Shown: positions 1 to 12,219, counted from the first letter of the stretch. The stretch: 64,000 bases of DNA from Pilaira anomala (GCA_025716855.1 JAIXMQ010000093.1:1-64000), one strand, 5' to 3'. The notes: generated by a model not told the origin, from the letters alone. Made by a program: numbers and translations.

Positions 1-464
1 AGAATAAACTAATTAGAGCCTCCAGGTTAGCTTTCTCATATTTACATTTTATATTATACAGTAATTTTATTTTGTAAAAAATAACCTAACATTTGACTTA
101 ATTTTTTGTCTATAGTGAATTCAGGAAGATACTGGATCCAGGAACAAAACAATGTTGTCATTATACTAATACGGATTGTTCTCCTCATAAACTTCCCACT
201 GATGAGGCCATTTTCCATGTATGTATTTCTTATTTAGTTATGCTATATATAACATCTAATTTACTGAACTCATTATGTGCATTTTAGGTTCTTTTCCACT
301 GGGGGAGTGATCATAACTCAAGAAAGTTTAAGGTAAAATGTTTGACGGGTGGTGCATTAATTTTTAATGGTACCCGGGAAGTGCATAGTGCTTATTGCTT
401 AAATGAAAAAGGTGATATGCATTATCGTTACGTGTATGTTTTAAATTCGAAAAATAAAACCTAA
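1..464 (+). CDS. Small secreted cysteine-rich protein, copy A (5' partial)
   Basis: Leftmost member of a tandem family; the signal-peptide exon lies off the window. Visible exons are 1-25, 116-218 and 288-464, with introns in phase 2 and phase 0 exactly as in the four complete copies. Exon 2 carries the family core CCHYTNTDCS; exon 3 carries a Trp, then KVKCLTGGALIF and a final AYC. Five of the six family cysteines are visible and the sixth would be in the missing exon. Members look like extracellular disulfide-bonded proteins of about 110-120 mature residues. I recognise no known domain and assign no function. The frame is open across both splices. Confidence 0.72.
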
Positions 465-1106
465 TGATTTAAAAAAGCACAATAAGCATTAGAGAGTACA
501 CTTTAAATATTTACACTTAAAAGTCTCAAAAAGCTACATAACTATGTAGGTACATTATGAATCTTGCTTATTTTTTTTGGAAAAGAAAAGAGTTCTATGT
601 ACACATAACCAAAATAACTGTAATGAAATACAGTCCCTTATAATATATGAGAAAGTTTTATAAACAACAATAACTACTGTATTTTTTCAATTAGAGCAAA
701 GATATTCAAGGAGTAAAAAAGGACATTATTAATTACAATTTACAAAATTTTAATACGCAACGTACATACAAATGCCAAAAACTAATGTCCTCTTCCAATA
801 TTCTCAAAGACTACAGGTTTGTATGATTTATAAGATGATATTAAAGAGAGCCGGAAACTACTCCGAGTCTACTGAAAATTTTAAACGGAAGTTCAATAAC
901 TATATATCATGGTCGTTACCAATCCAATTATTGTATCTACATATATTCTATTTCAAGTAGTTCAGTCTTTTTGTATTGTTAACTGGACTAACTCCACATT
1001 ACATATTCGACAGTTTGGTTAGAATTCTTATACAATCGGTGAAAGCATTAAAGGTAATTTTCAATTTTTTACTTTCTCCTTCCAACATCATAACTGGTTG
1101 AAAGAT

Positions 1107-1137
<31 letters not shown>

Positions 1138-2077
1138 TCGTAGGACCTTATCCCTTCCATCCTTTACGGAAATTCTAGGGGGAAAATTATTATAAATACT
1201 CGCCATAAATTCTACCTGACTTTTGTTATTATCTTTATTCTTTTCTAATACATTTTACTTCTTCTGGTGGCAGCTATTTCACAATTTTTTCCAAGCCTCT
1301 ACAAGGCTTTAACATTCATGATCTTTGCTATTCCCTGACAATTGGCTCTGTTATAAAATACGTCTATCGCACTAACAGCGATAAAAATAACAAGAAAAAC
1401 ACTTCTGACCAGTTATCGCTGGTCTCCCCAAGATGCATTCAGTGTAAGTATAACTTGTTTATTTAAAAAGACATAATTAATCTTATCTCTTTGTGTATTT
1501 GTATTTTGAATTAAACATAAGTTGATTTTTTATTCAAACTATTTTTTTTTATTCTGTTTTTCTATTCTGTATACCTATTTTTTAAATCTTTTTTTTTTTA
1601 TTATTATTATTTCTGTTGAAGTGAATTTTCCTACAATAGTTACTATTAATCTCTAATAAAAGTATAAAAGCCATCGAACAACGTTTCTATAAAACAATTC
1701 TTAATGATGTAGTTAGGTCTTTTTCGGTATCAAAGCTGGCAACAAATATCATTGAAAATGGCTGTCCCTGAACTAGTATAATATTTAAGCTTTACATTGT
1801 ATAAAAATTTAGATGTAAATTCAAAGCTCTTATTTTGAATTTGAGTGATATAAAACTGAAAAAGAATAATTTGTAAAATGTCTCTAGAAATATGATTTAG
1901 TTCTCATCAACACTTGCTTGTATGTTGTCCAATTATATGTGAAGACAAAAATAACCTACATATTTGATTAAATTTAAACTAATAAAAAAAAACAATCGCT
2001 GAGTATAAGTAGTCAAAGGTATTTCAATGAGATGTCTAAAAAAAAATACCTACTTCTCCATCTGAAACTACTTCATT
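465..2077. other. Intergenic stretch with one dead family copy
   Basis: No intact gene seen. It holds the broken signal exon at 909-1053, a T run at about 1110-1138, and AT-rich sequence. Around 1300-1440 there is a somewhat less AT-rich patch without a usable reading frame. Confidence 0.5.
909..1053 (+). pseudogene. Dead copy of the secreted protein family (signal exon only)
   Basis: From the ATG at 909 the reading gives a hydrophobic leader followed by QSFCI, matching the start of copies B and D. It then hits an in-frame TAG at 1020-1022, before the expected splice. A donor-like GTAATT follows at 1054. I could not find a convincing second exon with the paired cysteines downstream, so this is read as a decayed duplicate. 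Confidence 0.55.
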
Positions 2078-2618
2078 ATGGTAGCCATAAAATCACTTAT
2101 TTTACCTGCTTTTATTTTTTTTGAAGGAGTTCAGTCTTTTTGTATTTATAACCAGTTAAATAATGCCAGTTTTTATATTATTCACAGATATGAATATTAT
2201 GTTCCTTACAGAAAGTATATCATTTGGTTCAATAATTCAATTTGAAAAATAATTAAAAATCTAACTTCTCTATAGGTTATTCAAAAAGACTTTAGAACCT
2301 GGGACGTCAGAGTGCTGCCCTTATACTAAGAGGGATTGTTCCTACCTTCTTGAAAATTATTATGAATCTACATTTGACGTATGTATCTTATATACGCCTT
2401 TAACATATATGTGAAAATTCAACTTCTAAACCAATTGTGTACTCACTATATAGATTACTTTTAATTGGCCTACACATACTTCAGAAGTATATTCTGTTGA
2501 CTGTACATCTGGTGGTGCTTTAATTATTCATGGTTCAGAAGAGGACCATTATGCTATTTGTAAGAGAGTAGGTGGTGTTAATACATATCCTCCTTTTATC
2601 CCTAGACCTAGTGAATGA
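2078..2618 (+). CDS. Small secreted cysteine-rich protein, copy B
   Basis: Exons 2078-2214, 2276-2378 and 2454-2618 give a 134-residue protein. Residues 1-20 form a signal peptide ending GVQS, followed by FCIYN. Exon 2 is 103 nt, the same length as in copies A, C and E, and carries ECCPYTKRDCS. Exon 3 carries the conserved Trp, VDCTSGGALII and AICK. Six cysteines are expected to form three disulfides. The introns are phase 2 and phase 0. It reads cleanly from ATG to TGA. The function is unknown; it may be an effector, a defence protein or a surface protein, and the sequence does not decide between these. Confidence 0.82.
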
Positions 2619-2867
2619 GTTTCATTTTAACTATAAAAAATAAACTTAATATTTAATATTTATATTTCAAAGTTTCTAAAATGCAAGTATTATAAAGCTT
2701 ATTTTATTTTAGAAAAAAGGGTTCTACACACATAAACGAAGTAATTCGAGTCATGTTTTTACGTCGTTCAATTTCAATATATACAGATAAATAAATATAT
2801 TATATACTACTATAATATACTTATTGTTAGCAACATAATATATAGCTAACAACACTTATATGTTGTT

Positions 2868-2898
<31 letters not shown>

Positions 2899-3685
2899 CT
2901 AAATACAAGACAAATAATATATATAAATAAACTAATCAGGTGTATTGTAGATATAAGCAACTATCGGACATAAAATATTTGAATGATTATTAAGCATATG
3001 TATTAAAAAAGATATTCAGTTTTTTTATCACAAATTAAGTTATGGTAGCTATCATCAAATATCTTCTTACATCCGCTTCTATTCTGTTTCAAGGTATTGG
3101 GCCCTTTTGTATCCATAATAAGAGTAGTACTATGTAAATTCTTATTGAGAAGTATCACCAAAGCATAAAATATATTGGTTTAAACAACGGTCTTCTTATT
3201 TCATTAAATGAATATTAAGACGGTACAATGTATTTTGGCTACTATTTATGATAACTGGCTTTTTTGTTGTCGTTAAATGTGACAATTTTCAATTGATATG
3301 CAATAATCTCTTTTTTTACCTAACAGTTGTAAAATTTTGAAATCTCATTTGTACACACTACTACTAAAGACTACTAATAATATATCTTGCTCAGATAATA
3401 ATATAAAAAATTAGAGCTGTTTTTAACATATCAGTAGATGATATACTAGAGCTCTTAAAATGCCATTTCATAGTAGAAATTCTTTGTATTTCAATGGTAT
3501 CATTATATAATTAGAAGAATAAGTAAACTATACTCTAATAACTGTTTACCAGTTGCTTTAATTATATAAAGAATGATTCCTTATTAGCTTAAACTAACGA
3601 AAACGTAATTTTTGATTATAAATAGTGCTAGATATTTGAATGGTTTAATACAAAAAAAAAGCAAAGCTCTCTATCGTAACCTAAT
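2619..3685. other. Intergenic stretch with a dead family copy
   Basis: AT-rich spacer holding a T run at about 2872-2897 and the broken signal exon at 3042-3137. At about 3260 there is a short TGTTGTCGTTA segment that may be the decayed paired-cysteine exon of the same dead copy. No intact gene is seen. Confidence 0.45.
3042..3137 (+). pseudogene. Dead copy of the secreted protein family (signal exon only)
   Basis: The ATG at 3042 opens a leader similar to copies B to D, ending in PFCIHN, the conserved first-cysteine motif. TAA at 3135-3137 then stops it where the living copies continue to a phase-2 donor. No clean downstream exons are found. Confidence 0.6.
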
Positions 3686-4219
3686 ATGGTAATAATCAAA
3701 CCGGTTATGGTACTTATTCCTATTCTTGCTCAAGTAGTCCAGCCCTATTGTATCCATAACATGGTAAATTCCGGATTTAATGTTGTACATGAGTTTGGAC
3801 CGGCTTCAGAAGAAAGGTAAATTCCTTTGTACAATAATTGGTTTACAAAATAGTTAAGCACATATTTCTATTTAATTCATTTATAGTAAGTTCAGCCTCT
3901 TCATGGAACCAGGGGATTCAGGATGCTGTCATCATTATAATGCTAATTGTTCCCATGACGCTAGAGAAGATGAAGAAGCTATTTTCTACGTAGGTATTCC
4001 TTATTAAACCCTTTTGTACTCGGTACTTTTTTCATTAACTCAGTATTATATATCTTATAGTTTCAATTCGCGGACTGGCTGGCATTTGTAGGAAAAAAGT
4101 ATAAGTTGTCATGTACTACAGGCGGTGATTTGACTATCAATGGTGTCAATGGCCCTTTCGGCGTATGCAGGAATGCAAAGGGTTTTGCGGAAACTGTTGA
4201 ATTTTCTCTCGTTGATTAG
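3686..4219 (+). CDS. Small secreted cysteine-rich protein, copy C
   Basis: Exons 3686-3816, 3887-3989 and 4061-4219 give 130 residues. A leader ends near QPY, followed by CIHN. Exon 2 (103 nt) encodes GCCHHYNANCS followed by an acidic stretch; exon 3 encodes ADW, LSCTTGGDLTI and GVCRNAKG. An alternative in-frame ATG lies eight codons in (VMVLIP), and either start leaves a hydrophobic leader. Same cysteine order and intron phases as its neighbours. Function unrecognised. Confidence 0.8.
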
Positions 4220-4965
4220 AGCAACTAGTTTTTAGAAGATATTACAAATTCACAAAATAAATCATTAGTTATTCATATTCAAAAAGTTAAAAAAAAAAAA
4301 GTAAATACATGTATGTACAATAGAAATTCAACTTTTTATCTTGGAGGAAGAGTTTTTAAATCAAAAATGCGTATAGCTTTAATTTTTTAGAAAATGAATA
4401 CCTTTTTATTATTTTGTAGAGCTGTATGAATGAAAAAATTTAAAGCAATATGTTTCGTTTTTATCATCGAGTATTTGACAGAAATGAAGCGCCTCTTTCT
4501 TCGTATTTATATCAAAGCGAGTTCTTTTCTTCAGCTTAATTTTTTTTTTAAAAAAAAAATAGAAATAAAAAAAATAATTTATATATTTACATCGCTTTTA
4601 TCTTGACAGATAATAAGTATAGATATAGTTAGATATAATATAGTAGTTTTCTATACATATATGAAACGAAAATGTATATTTTAAATTTGCATTTAATAAA
4701 AGCTTACATTAATCCACTATTTTTATGTAGCCTAGATTTTCGATCGTACATTGCAGCCGAATAATTTGTAATAAGTATAATTATAATGTTGTCAATATTG
4801 CCCTTTTTTTTTTAATTGTTGATTTTTAGGTCAATGAATAGATGACAAACAATTCATTTATCTAAACTTACGATTAAATCAAAATGGTCATGTATAAATA
4901 CTCTAACATATCCGAATGGTTTTATGTTAAAATTGAACCAAGTTCTCAAACTCTAATTTTATATT
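4220..4965. other. Intergenic spacer
   Basis: AT-rich spacer between copies C and D. Poly-A and poly-T runs only; no gene, RNA or repeat element is seen. Confidence 0.5.
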
Positions 4966-5526
4966 ATGGTAGCTATTAAATCAATAATCGTAGCAACCTC
5001 CCTTCTTTTTCAGATAGTTCAATCTTATTGTATTCATAATCAGCTGTCTGATAGCGCAATTTCTGTTATACAAGAATTCGCACCAGTTCAAAAAAAAAAA
5101 AAGTAAGCTCTCTTGTGCAATATGATAGTTGCTAAAATATTTAACTAAAATCTTATTTAAATCAACCATTATTATAGCACATTTTTCAACCATTCAATGG
5201 AACCAGGTGTGTCAAAGTGTTGTCATTACGATCTTCAGCGCTGTACCCATAGTGGGGATCCAAAAGAAACTATTGTTTTCTATGTATGTATATCTCTTGT
5301 TTCATTTCTTACATCGTATTTATGTTATTAACTCGGCAATATATACATGTTATAGTTTAAATTTCCAGGCTGGCCTAAACATGTAGGACAAAAATTTATG
5401 TTGCCATGTGTTGCAGATGGTGATTTGACTCTTGTCGGTAAGGAAGCTAATCATTTGGTTGTTTGCAAGGATGGAAAGGGCGTTGAAAATGTGGTTCCTA
5501 CTGTTATCCTTCCTGACAGAAAATAA
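4966..5526 (+). CDS. Small secreted cysteine-rich protein, copy D
   Basis: Exons 4966-5102, 5178-5283 and 5356-5526 give 137 residues. The signal peptide ends IVQS, then YCIHNQ. Exon 2 is one codon longer than in the other copies (106 nt) and encodes KCCHYDLQRCT; exon 3 encodes the conserved Trp, LPCVADGDLTL and VVCKDGKG. Exon 1 ends in a run of 13 A bases, giving a short lysine stretch right at the donor GTAAGC. That run could slip, so the exact number of lysines is uncertain. Function unknown. Confidence 0.78.
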
Positions 5527-6199
5527 AATTTATTAAATCGTAAATCTAAAAATAAATTATTGGCCATATGTTCGAAAAGGTTAAATAAGTACAGTACTCA
5601 CTTCATATATCCAGAAATGTAATGAGATGTATGTATCATTTTGTTCTTTTTGTGGTATTATGTATTGAACATAAAATCAAATAGTTCATTTTTGTTTTTT
5701 CTAAAGCTAAATATTCAACAACTGTAACTTTCATTATTTTCGATTGACTTTTGTTAATTTTTATTTTTTATTTAACATTATGTATATACTACAGGCCAAA
5801 TACAATGTACAATAATGATTGTTGTAAGAGCTGTAGTAACAGACTCAGGTTAGTATTTTATTCTCCTCGATTATTTTATGTCGACTTTTATTTATGCGTG
5901 AATTTCAAAATCATATAAAATAATATGCATCGTTGTAGTCAAAGGTATGTATATTCAACAATTCATGAAAGTATCTTTAAAAGCCATCTATTATTTAACT
6001 TTAATAACTTTACCAAAATAACCGTCGTTATTATAATCAACACTTATATATATGCTGATTACTGAATTAGGAAACAGATCAGGGTTACATCTATAAGAAA
6101 TTAGCGAACCTAAGAAAAATACAGGGTTATATAAATACAATACAATATTTGAGTGGTTCGTATAAAAAAGTTTTTAGTTTCACTATCGCGAATTATAAG
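5527..6199. other. Intergenic spacer with a possible cysteine-rich exon relic
   Basis: No intact gene. At about 5795-5850, a segment bounded by an acceptor-like TACAG and a donor-like GTTAGT reads NNDCCKSCSNRL, a paired-cysteine pattern. No matching first exon was found, so it is only a candidate relic of the neighbouring family. Confidence 0.3.
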
Positions 6200-6742
6200 A
6201 TGATTGCCTTCAGACATTTTATTGTAGTAGCTTTTATTCTTTTTCAAGGAGTATGGGGCTATTGTATTTATAATAGATTAACTAGCGGTACATTTTCTGT
6301 TTCTCAAGAAGTATTTTCATTAAATATCCCAGCTAGAAAGTAGGTTCTATTGTTCAATAATTTAATTTACAAATAATCCAATATTATGTTCACACTTACA
6401 TACAGGACATTCAAAAAAGTTTTGGAAAAGGGAACATCCGAGTGTTGTCATTATACCAATAGAGATTGTTCTTTTCATGGTGGAAATGACGATAAGGCCG
6501 TTTTCTATGTATGTTTTTTTTAGTTGAATTTTTCCACTTGTCATTTTTTTTTTTTACTAACTCATGCGCTACAGTTTAGCTTTGATTGGCCAGCTTATGA
6601 ATCAAAGTTATTTCTGATAGTATGTACCACAGGTGGAGGCTTAACGGTTCTTGGCTCCGAAGAAGACCATCATGCTTTTTGTAAGGACGCAACTGGTAGC
6701 GTAAGCGAAGTTGGTATTGTTCACATTGATAAAAAATTTTAA
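6200..6742 (+). CDS. Small secreted cysteine-rich protein, copy E
   Basis: Exons 6200-6339, 6406-6508 and 6575-6742 give 136 residues. The leader is about 21 residues, ending GVWG, followed by YCIYN. Exon 2 (103 nt) encodes ECCHYTNRDCS and exon 3 encodes FDWPAY, LIVCTTGGGLTVLGSEED and AFCKD. It is close to copy B in the exon 3 segment GSEEDH, suggesting a recent common origin. A longer reading from an upstream in-frame ATG at 6149 exists, but it would bury the signal peptide, so the ATG at 6200 is preferred. Confidence 0.82.
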
Positions 6743-7254
6743 CTAAAGTATAAAACCGTGGCAATAAATTCCCTCTCTCATTTTCTAACTTGAAAATAAA
6801 TGTATGTACGTGTTATATTTGGTCATGCTCATACACTCTATATCATTGAATTTAAAGTTTCATCTCAATAAAAAAGGCAAATGTGTTTTTCGTTTGCTCT
6901 TATTACCAAAAGATTTATGGATCCAAATTTAATGTCGTACTTAAAAAAAAAAAAAAGGTGTCGCTCATGTATTAATGTCATTCTGCGTATACACTGCACT
7001 TATGGCTTACAATTTAGAATTCAAAATATAACTCTAAATCGTTATAAAAAAAATAATCCCTTCAGGCATTTATGAACATTTTTATCTGTTGGAATACAAT
7101 TTATGCGATTGACATACAGAAAATCATTGGTTGCTCAAAAAAAAGAAAGTGTGACTACAGAAAAAGTAAAAAAATATTTAAGGTTTATTCCCAGGGGGAT
7201 TTTCTTTTTTACACTTTTTTTTTTTTCATTAAATTCTATACCTTTTTTTTCAAC
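6743..7254. other. Intergenic spacer
   Basis: AT-rich sequence between the secreted-protein array and the next small gene. Short open frames here lack any recognisable pattern. Confidence 0.45.
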
Positions 7255-7539
7255 ATGTTTCAAAAAATCGTCAACTTTTGGATGTCTAGTTTCGTCACTG
7301 AACGTCTCTTAGCTAGTCCTTTATTCAACAAAATGGCACAAAAGACACATCATCATGTATCTACACTCACTGATAAAGGTAAGGCTTTTTTTTTTTGGAA
7401 AGTGATAGAAAGACTGGATGACTCATCCTTTTTTTTTTTTTATTATTATTGTATAATAGGTGCTAGACCAGTCAATGATTTCGTTAAAGCCTTCAAGGAA
7501 AACCTCGAAAAGGAAGCAAGAAAGAATGCCGGAAAGTAA
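7255..7539 (+). CDS. Conserved-looking 67-residue basic protein
   Basis: Exons 7255-7378 and 7460-7539, joined in phase 1, give 67 residues rich in Lys and Arg. Residues 1-20 (KIVNFWMSSFVTERL) are amphipathic and could act as a mitochondrial presequence or a membrane-associating helix. The C-terminal half is a charged helix (VKAFKENLEKEARKN). The intron has a canonical GTAAGG donor and contains two long T runs. I do not recognise the family and assign no function. The clean splice and compact charged composition argue that it is real. Confidence 0.6.
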   Translation: MFQKIVNFWMSSFVTERLLASPLFNKMAQKTHHHVSTLTDKGKAFFFWKVIERLDDSSFFFFYYYCIIGARPVNDFVKAFKENLEKEARKNAGK

Positions 7540-7750
7540 TTTAACTTTGATTCAGTGTGTCGTCTAATTATTTACCGGGTATCCCCATGCAGCATATCTC
7601 CCACCCTCTCCCTTTTTTAACTTTTTCCTCTAGAATTCAATAATACAAATATACATATATATATATTTTTTTTTTAAAAAAAAACTAGGGTCTTTTTTAA
7701 TTGATGATAAGGTAATACCCTTTCTCTTCTTCACAATGTGTCATAGTGAT

Positions 7751-7755
<5 letters not shown>

Positions 7756-7784
<29 letters not shown>
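7756..7784. repeat. GA/CT microsatellite in the 3' region of the BSD2-like gene
   Basis: About 14 GA units, 44 nt beyond the stop codon of the minus-strand gene that ends at 7828. In that gene's transcript the tract reads CU. Confidence 0.9.
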
Positions 7785-7788
<4 letters not shown>

Positions 7789-7827
7789 AAATGAGATATA
7801 CAAAAAGGATGTTATGGGGAAAAGGAA

Positions 7828-8916
7828 TTAAATAATAGTATCTACATTGGGTTCAGCAGTAATGATACGTTCTACGTTACGTGCTCGATAATAATCAGAA
7901 ATTGCTCGAAGTATAATAAACCATCCAAGAAACATCATGAGATAAGCAACTATATCCGCCTGTGTAGCATCTTGTCCTGTTTCATGACCTTCACCGTCAT
8001 AATCAAAATCTTCATCCAATGTACCTCCTATTATATATTTCCTTTAGTCGTTTTGGTTTACAATAGGATTTAAACTTTTTTTTTTTTTTTTTTACTTACT
8101 ACTGCGCACAAAGAATCCGTATTGTATTAATGAAATTCCAAGGCCAGCTTTTGCTCCGTCCTACAATATAATTTAATTTCATGAACAATTGATTTTTTTT
8201 TATTTTTTTATTTACCTTGGCTGCATGTGTTGTATGTAATAAATATGTCAACATAAAACCAACAAGTTGAAAACTAGCAGACACTATAATAAATTGTTTA
8301 ATTTACATTTCTCTAATATATATATTTAAAACCTGTATCTTTACCCGTCAAGTTCCAGAAAAAGCTAAATAAACTACCAACTGGTAATCCTTCAACTAAA
8401 GTAATATCACCCATATCAGCCGGTGTAATCACTGTTGTCTGCCAATACGGTGGTGTTGCATCTGCTGAAGCTTCTTCATATGACTAAATTAATTAATTTT
8501 TTTTAGTAATCATTCAAATGAAGTTAGTAGTTTATTATCACCACTCAAAAACTTACAGGCGGTATTTCGTCAGGCTTTGTTGAGTCAGACTCGGGTTTAG
8601 CAGACATATTCGAAAACACTCCGTCATTAGAGCTTGGGATCGATACAACATGATAAGCCGATCGGTCTGTATTTGTGTTTATTAATCTATGTGATTCTAA
8701 AGGTGTTCGATGATCTTCTTCTTCTTCATTCAGATCAAACGTATCTTCTAAATCTGATCTTTGGTGCTGCTGTGCTGGTGGTCTTGTATTATGAACTTCG
8801 GTTTGGTTATCAAGTGGAATCTAAAAAAAAAAAGAAACAATTTCCCGGTAAATACAAATGTTAAAGTTGTTCTGGTCATCCTTTTTGCTTACTTGTTCGT
8901 ATCTATGATTACTCAT
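7828..8916 (-). CDS. BSD2/Ndfip-like membrane adaptor
   Basis: Six exons (8893-8916, 8557-8820, 8345-8483, 8216-8283, 8100-8160, 7828-8027) give about 251 residues. The hydrophilic N-terminal half contains PPSYEEASAD, a PPxY-type WW-binding site. It is followed by the family core (TTVITPADMGDITLVEGLP, then FFWNLTG) and three hydrophobic segments. This matches the Bsd2/Ndfip family (DUF2370). Known members sit in Golgi and endosome membranes and recruit NEDD4/Rsp5-type ubiquitin ligases, sending metal transporters such as Smf1 to degradation in yeast. The acceptor of the last exon can be placed three bases apart (8027 or 8024), changing one residue. Confidence 0.85.
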
Positions 8917-9649
8917 TTATATAGTTTTTAATTACAAAAAGGATAAAAAAGATGCCAAGGAAAAGAATTCGCTTTCTATTTAGTAATCTTATTTAAAGTC
9001 AGTTACTTTTTTATGATATTGTGATCATGCACAAAGGACACAAACTATTACTCGACTATAATAACAACAAGATTATTGTTATCGAAAAAAAAAAGTTTCG
9101 GAGTGTTCCAGAATTATAACAAAAGGATAAGCGTATACCCCTCCCCTAATTCCTAGGTATTCCATATAGTCTTTTAGTAACTAACTACCTGTTCTTGGCA
9201 TTATTAGAAAAAGAGATATTAGTCTTCCAAGCAATTTATAAAAGAATAATCCACTTATATCACTTGAACTTCAACAGAAATTCTTTTCTAGGCAAACCTA
9301 ACCTGTTGCCCAATCTCTTAAAATTTCCATCAGCAATATTCCTTCCCTTGACAAAAAATACCTGTTTTTCTCGTTTACAACTACGGCAATGTATAACATT
9401 TTTATAATGTAAAAACAGCAGAGATATGTATACATATGAAAAAAGTACTTGACTTGATTGTATTATGTATATTATTAAGTTCAATCCCAAAGTACTACCA
9501 GATACATAATAATAATACATTAAAAAATCGATCATTTTAATTATTTTTTTTTTTGTGAAAAAAGGGAAACATAAATAAATATAATATACAAGGGATATGA
9601 GGTAACTAACAAAAATAAAACTGTAAAGAAGCCATTTTTTTTTTTTTTT
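8917..9649. other. Intergenic stretch
   Basis: Upstream region of the BSD2-like gene and downstream region of the permease gene. Short open frames at 9195-9535 overlap on both strands and have no recognisable content. Confidence 0.5.
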
Positions 9650-10021
9650 TTACTTTTCTGCTGGTACTGCTTCAACCGCATCTGCCGTTTGAATATGTCC
9701 AGAAAACTTACGGCGACCTGAAATAAACCAGAAGAAAATTGAGAATATCATAACACCACCAATCATAAGAGATGCCCAATTCATCGCTTCTGGTGTAACG
9801 GGTGAGACGGATGGAATACAAAGAATCACGCCAAAGAAACATGCCCAAAGAACACTGATGATATTAAGTGGAACTCCCCATTTTCCAAGACTGAAAGGTC
9901 CTTTAGGCATCGTATGACGAGACCAGATAAGTCGACATAATAAAGGAAGTGCATAAGAAACATTAATTGAAATAACTGCTGCGCTCATAATAGCTTGCCA
10001 GTAGACTGCTGAAGCAAAAGA

Positions 10022-10067
<46 letters not shown>

Positions 10068-11379
10068 GTGAATATATGTTAATAAAAAAATAAAAAAAGA
10101 AACACAAAAAACTTACTGGAAGAATAATAATAATACAAATAACCATAATGAAAAAGAAACTATTAGCAGCAATATGGTTATCACCTCTCAACTTGTAAAG
10201 GAACCCACTGAAAGGAAGACATCCATCACGAGACATAGACCAAGCGAAATGTGCTGCTGCCAACACGGAATTACATAACGATCCGATTTGAGTCACCAAT
10301 AAAATTACCAAGAAGAAGGCTGTAATGGCTGGACTTTTAGTAGCTCTCAAAAAGAAGGTAGCTACTGGCATACTAGAATCTAAAAGCTCGTTCACGTCTT
10401 GAATAGAGAACATTGTAGAAAGAATAAGTGCAAACCCTTGAACAATAGCACCAATAACACAAATAATAATACCACGGGGAGCAGTGACAGCTGCATTTTT
10501 AGTACCCTATTGTTGACAAAAAAAAAAAAAAAAATTGAGTACAATCTGCTATCGGGTATCTTAGCTAACTATATAACCTACTTCAACAATTTGAGCGCCT
10601 GTCTCATATCCGACTAAGGCCCAGCCTGCTTGCAACTAAAACAATAAAATTATGTTAAGTGGAACGAATAAACATATTTACTGTAAAAAAAAAAAGAGAG
10701 AGACTTACCATTCCGATGAAAAAGACAATACCATTGTTGGTGTAACCTGTATTGTTTGTGAATTCAGTAAATACCCATTTGGCAGATTGGTGAGTAGGAG
10801 CCATGACTGGCACAGCAATAATAATAACAAGTGTACCAACAAGTACCCAACCAACTAATAAAAAGAAACCCGAAAATGTTAAAATCCTGCCAAAATGTAT
10901 TTATATCAACTATTAAAAAAAGCTTATATTATTTACCCATAAACTTATTCAAGTAAGCACTGAAACGAAGACCCAATAAATTATAGAGAGTAGCTGCAAC
11001 AATAAGACCAATATACAAACCAACATTAGCACCTTGTGACTCAATTTGAGTAATATTTAATGTATTGGCAATATCAAAAATAAATGTAGCTGAAGTCCAA
11101 GCCAATGTAATCACAACTGCAGTTAACCCAACAAGATATGCGTAACCATTAATATAAGACATAACTATTTTACAAATTTTAGGATCATGCTGAAAAAAAA
11201 AAAGCTGCTGCTGTAGATATATATGTGTATATAACTTACATGGACCCCATTTTTTATTTGACAAGAGGAAAGCCCAACTATAAACACCACCAGCTAATGG
11301 ATAAGCAGAGATAACTTCAGCCTATAAATATGTAACACACAAACATATCAGTATTTATTATCATATATTTCCCGCTCAC

Positions 11380-11416
<37 letters not shown>

Positions 11417-11849
11417 ACAAATACCATAGATAGTGCAATACACATGACAAATGGTGATACAACAAGCCAACCCCAGAAAAGAGAGCTTGGACCGCCTGCA
11501 TTGATACTCGATCCGAAGCCTACTAACCAACTGGGCAAGACAGCCATCGTAGAGAACCCAAAACCTGCTTGTACGAATAAACTAATCTCTCGTTTAAATT
11601 CTTGTTTGTACCCTAAATCTTGTAATCTTTGAGCATCACTATCTAAATTATTAGATTCTACATGTTGCACATCCACTTTTTCTTTCTGTACTCCGTTTAT
11701 CTGTGAGAAATAAAACAATAATGTCAGTTTATTTCATGCTAACTAAATGACGAAATGTGTCTTTATTGGTAATTTGGATTACACAACGATAAGCTTTTAT
11801 AACAAAGTTATCTCATACATATATATATACGTACACTTGAATCTGACAT
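9650..11849 (-). CDS. Amino acid/GABA-type permease (APC superfamily)
   Basis: Eight exons (11835-11849, 11425-11700, 11240-11321, 10937-11164, 10709-10854, 10582-10635, 10117-10506, 9650-10021) give 520 residues with about 12 hydrophobic segments. The first exon encodes only MSDSS. Recognisable parts are FGFSTMAVLPSWLVGFG, AEVISAYPLAGGVYSW, YETGAQIVEGTKNAAVTAP and SRDGCLPFS, all typical of the yeast Uga4/bacterial GabP branch of amino acid, choline and GABA permeases. Such proteins import amino acids, GABA, choline or polyamines across the plasma membrane with protons. The exact substrate cannot be read from sequence. The intron between the last two exons carries a 41-nt A run (10024-10064). 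Confidence 0.9.
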
Positions 11850-12182
11850 GAGGTTTTACGTTATTATTATCAAAAAAAAGTATGTGTACCGAATCTTGTA
11901 AATAATAGGAGAGAGGGGGGGTTTATAAAAGTTACAATATTATAATACGTGAGTGTATTATAAGTTGTAAAAGAAAAATGAAAAAAGCTTGAGAAATGAA
12001 AAAAAAAACGAATAAATAGCAAAATAAATTGTTGTATTTATATTTCATTTGTATAAATAAGATTCAATGGTCAAGATGTGTACAAATCAACTATCTAGTA
12101 AAAAGGTCATGAAGAATTTTCATATCATATCACTCTATCATAAAAAAGGAAAAGTGTCTTTGTGTTACACTCAAATCTTAAT

Positions 12183-12219
<37 letters not shown>

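Noticed and set aside
10869..10936. Alternative permease exon reading RILTFSGFFLL
   Set aside because: It looks hydrophobic and tempting, but the intron phase does not allow it. The acceptor at 10855 joins NKF-M-V-GWVLVGT in frame, as expected for the family.
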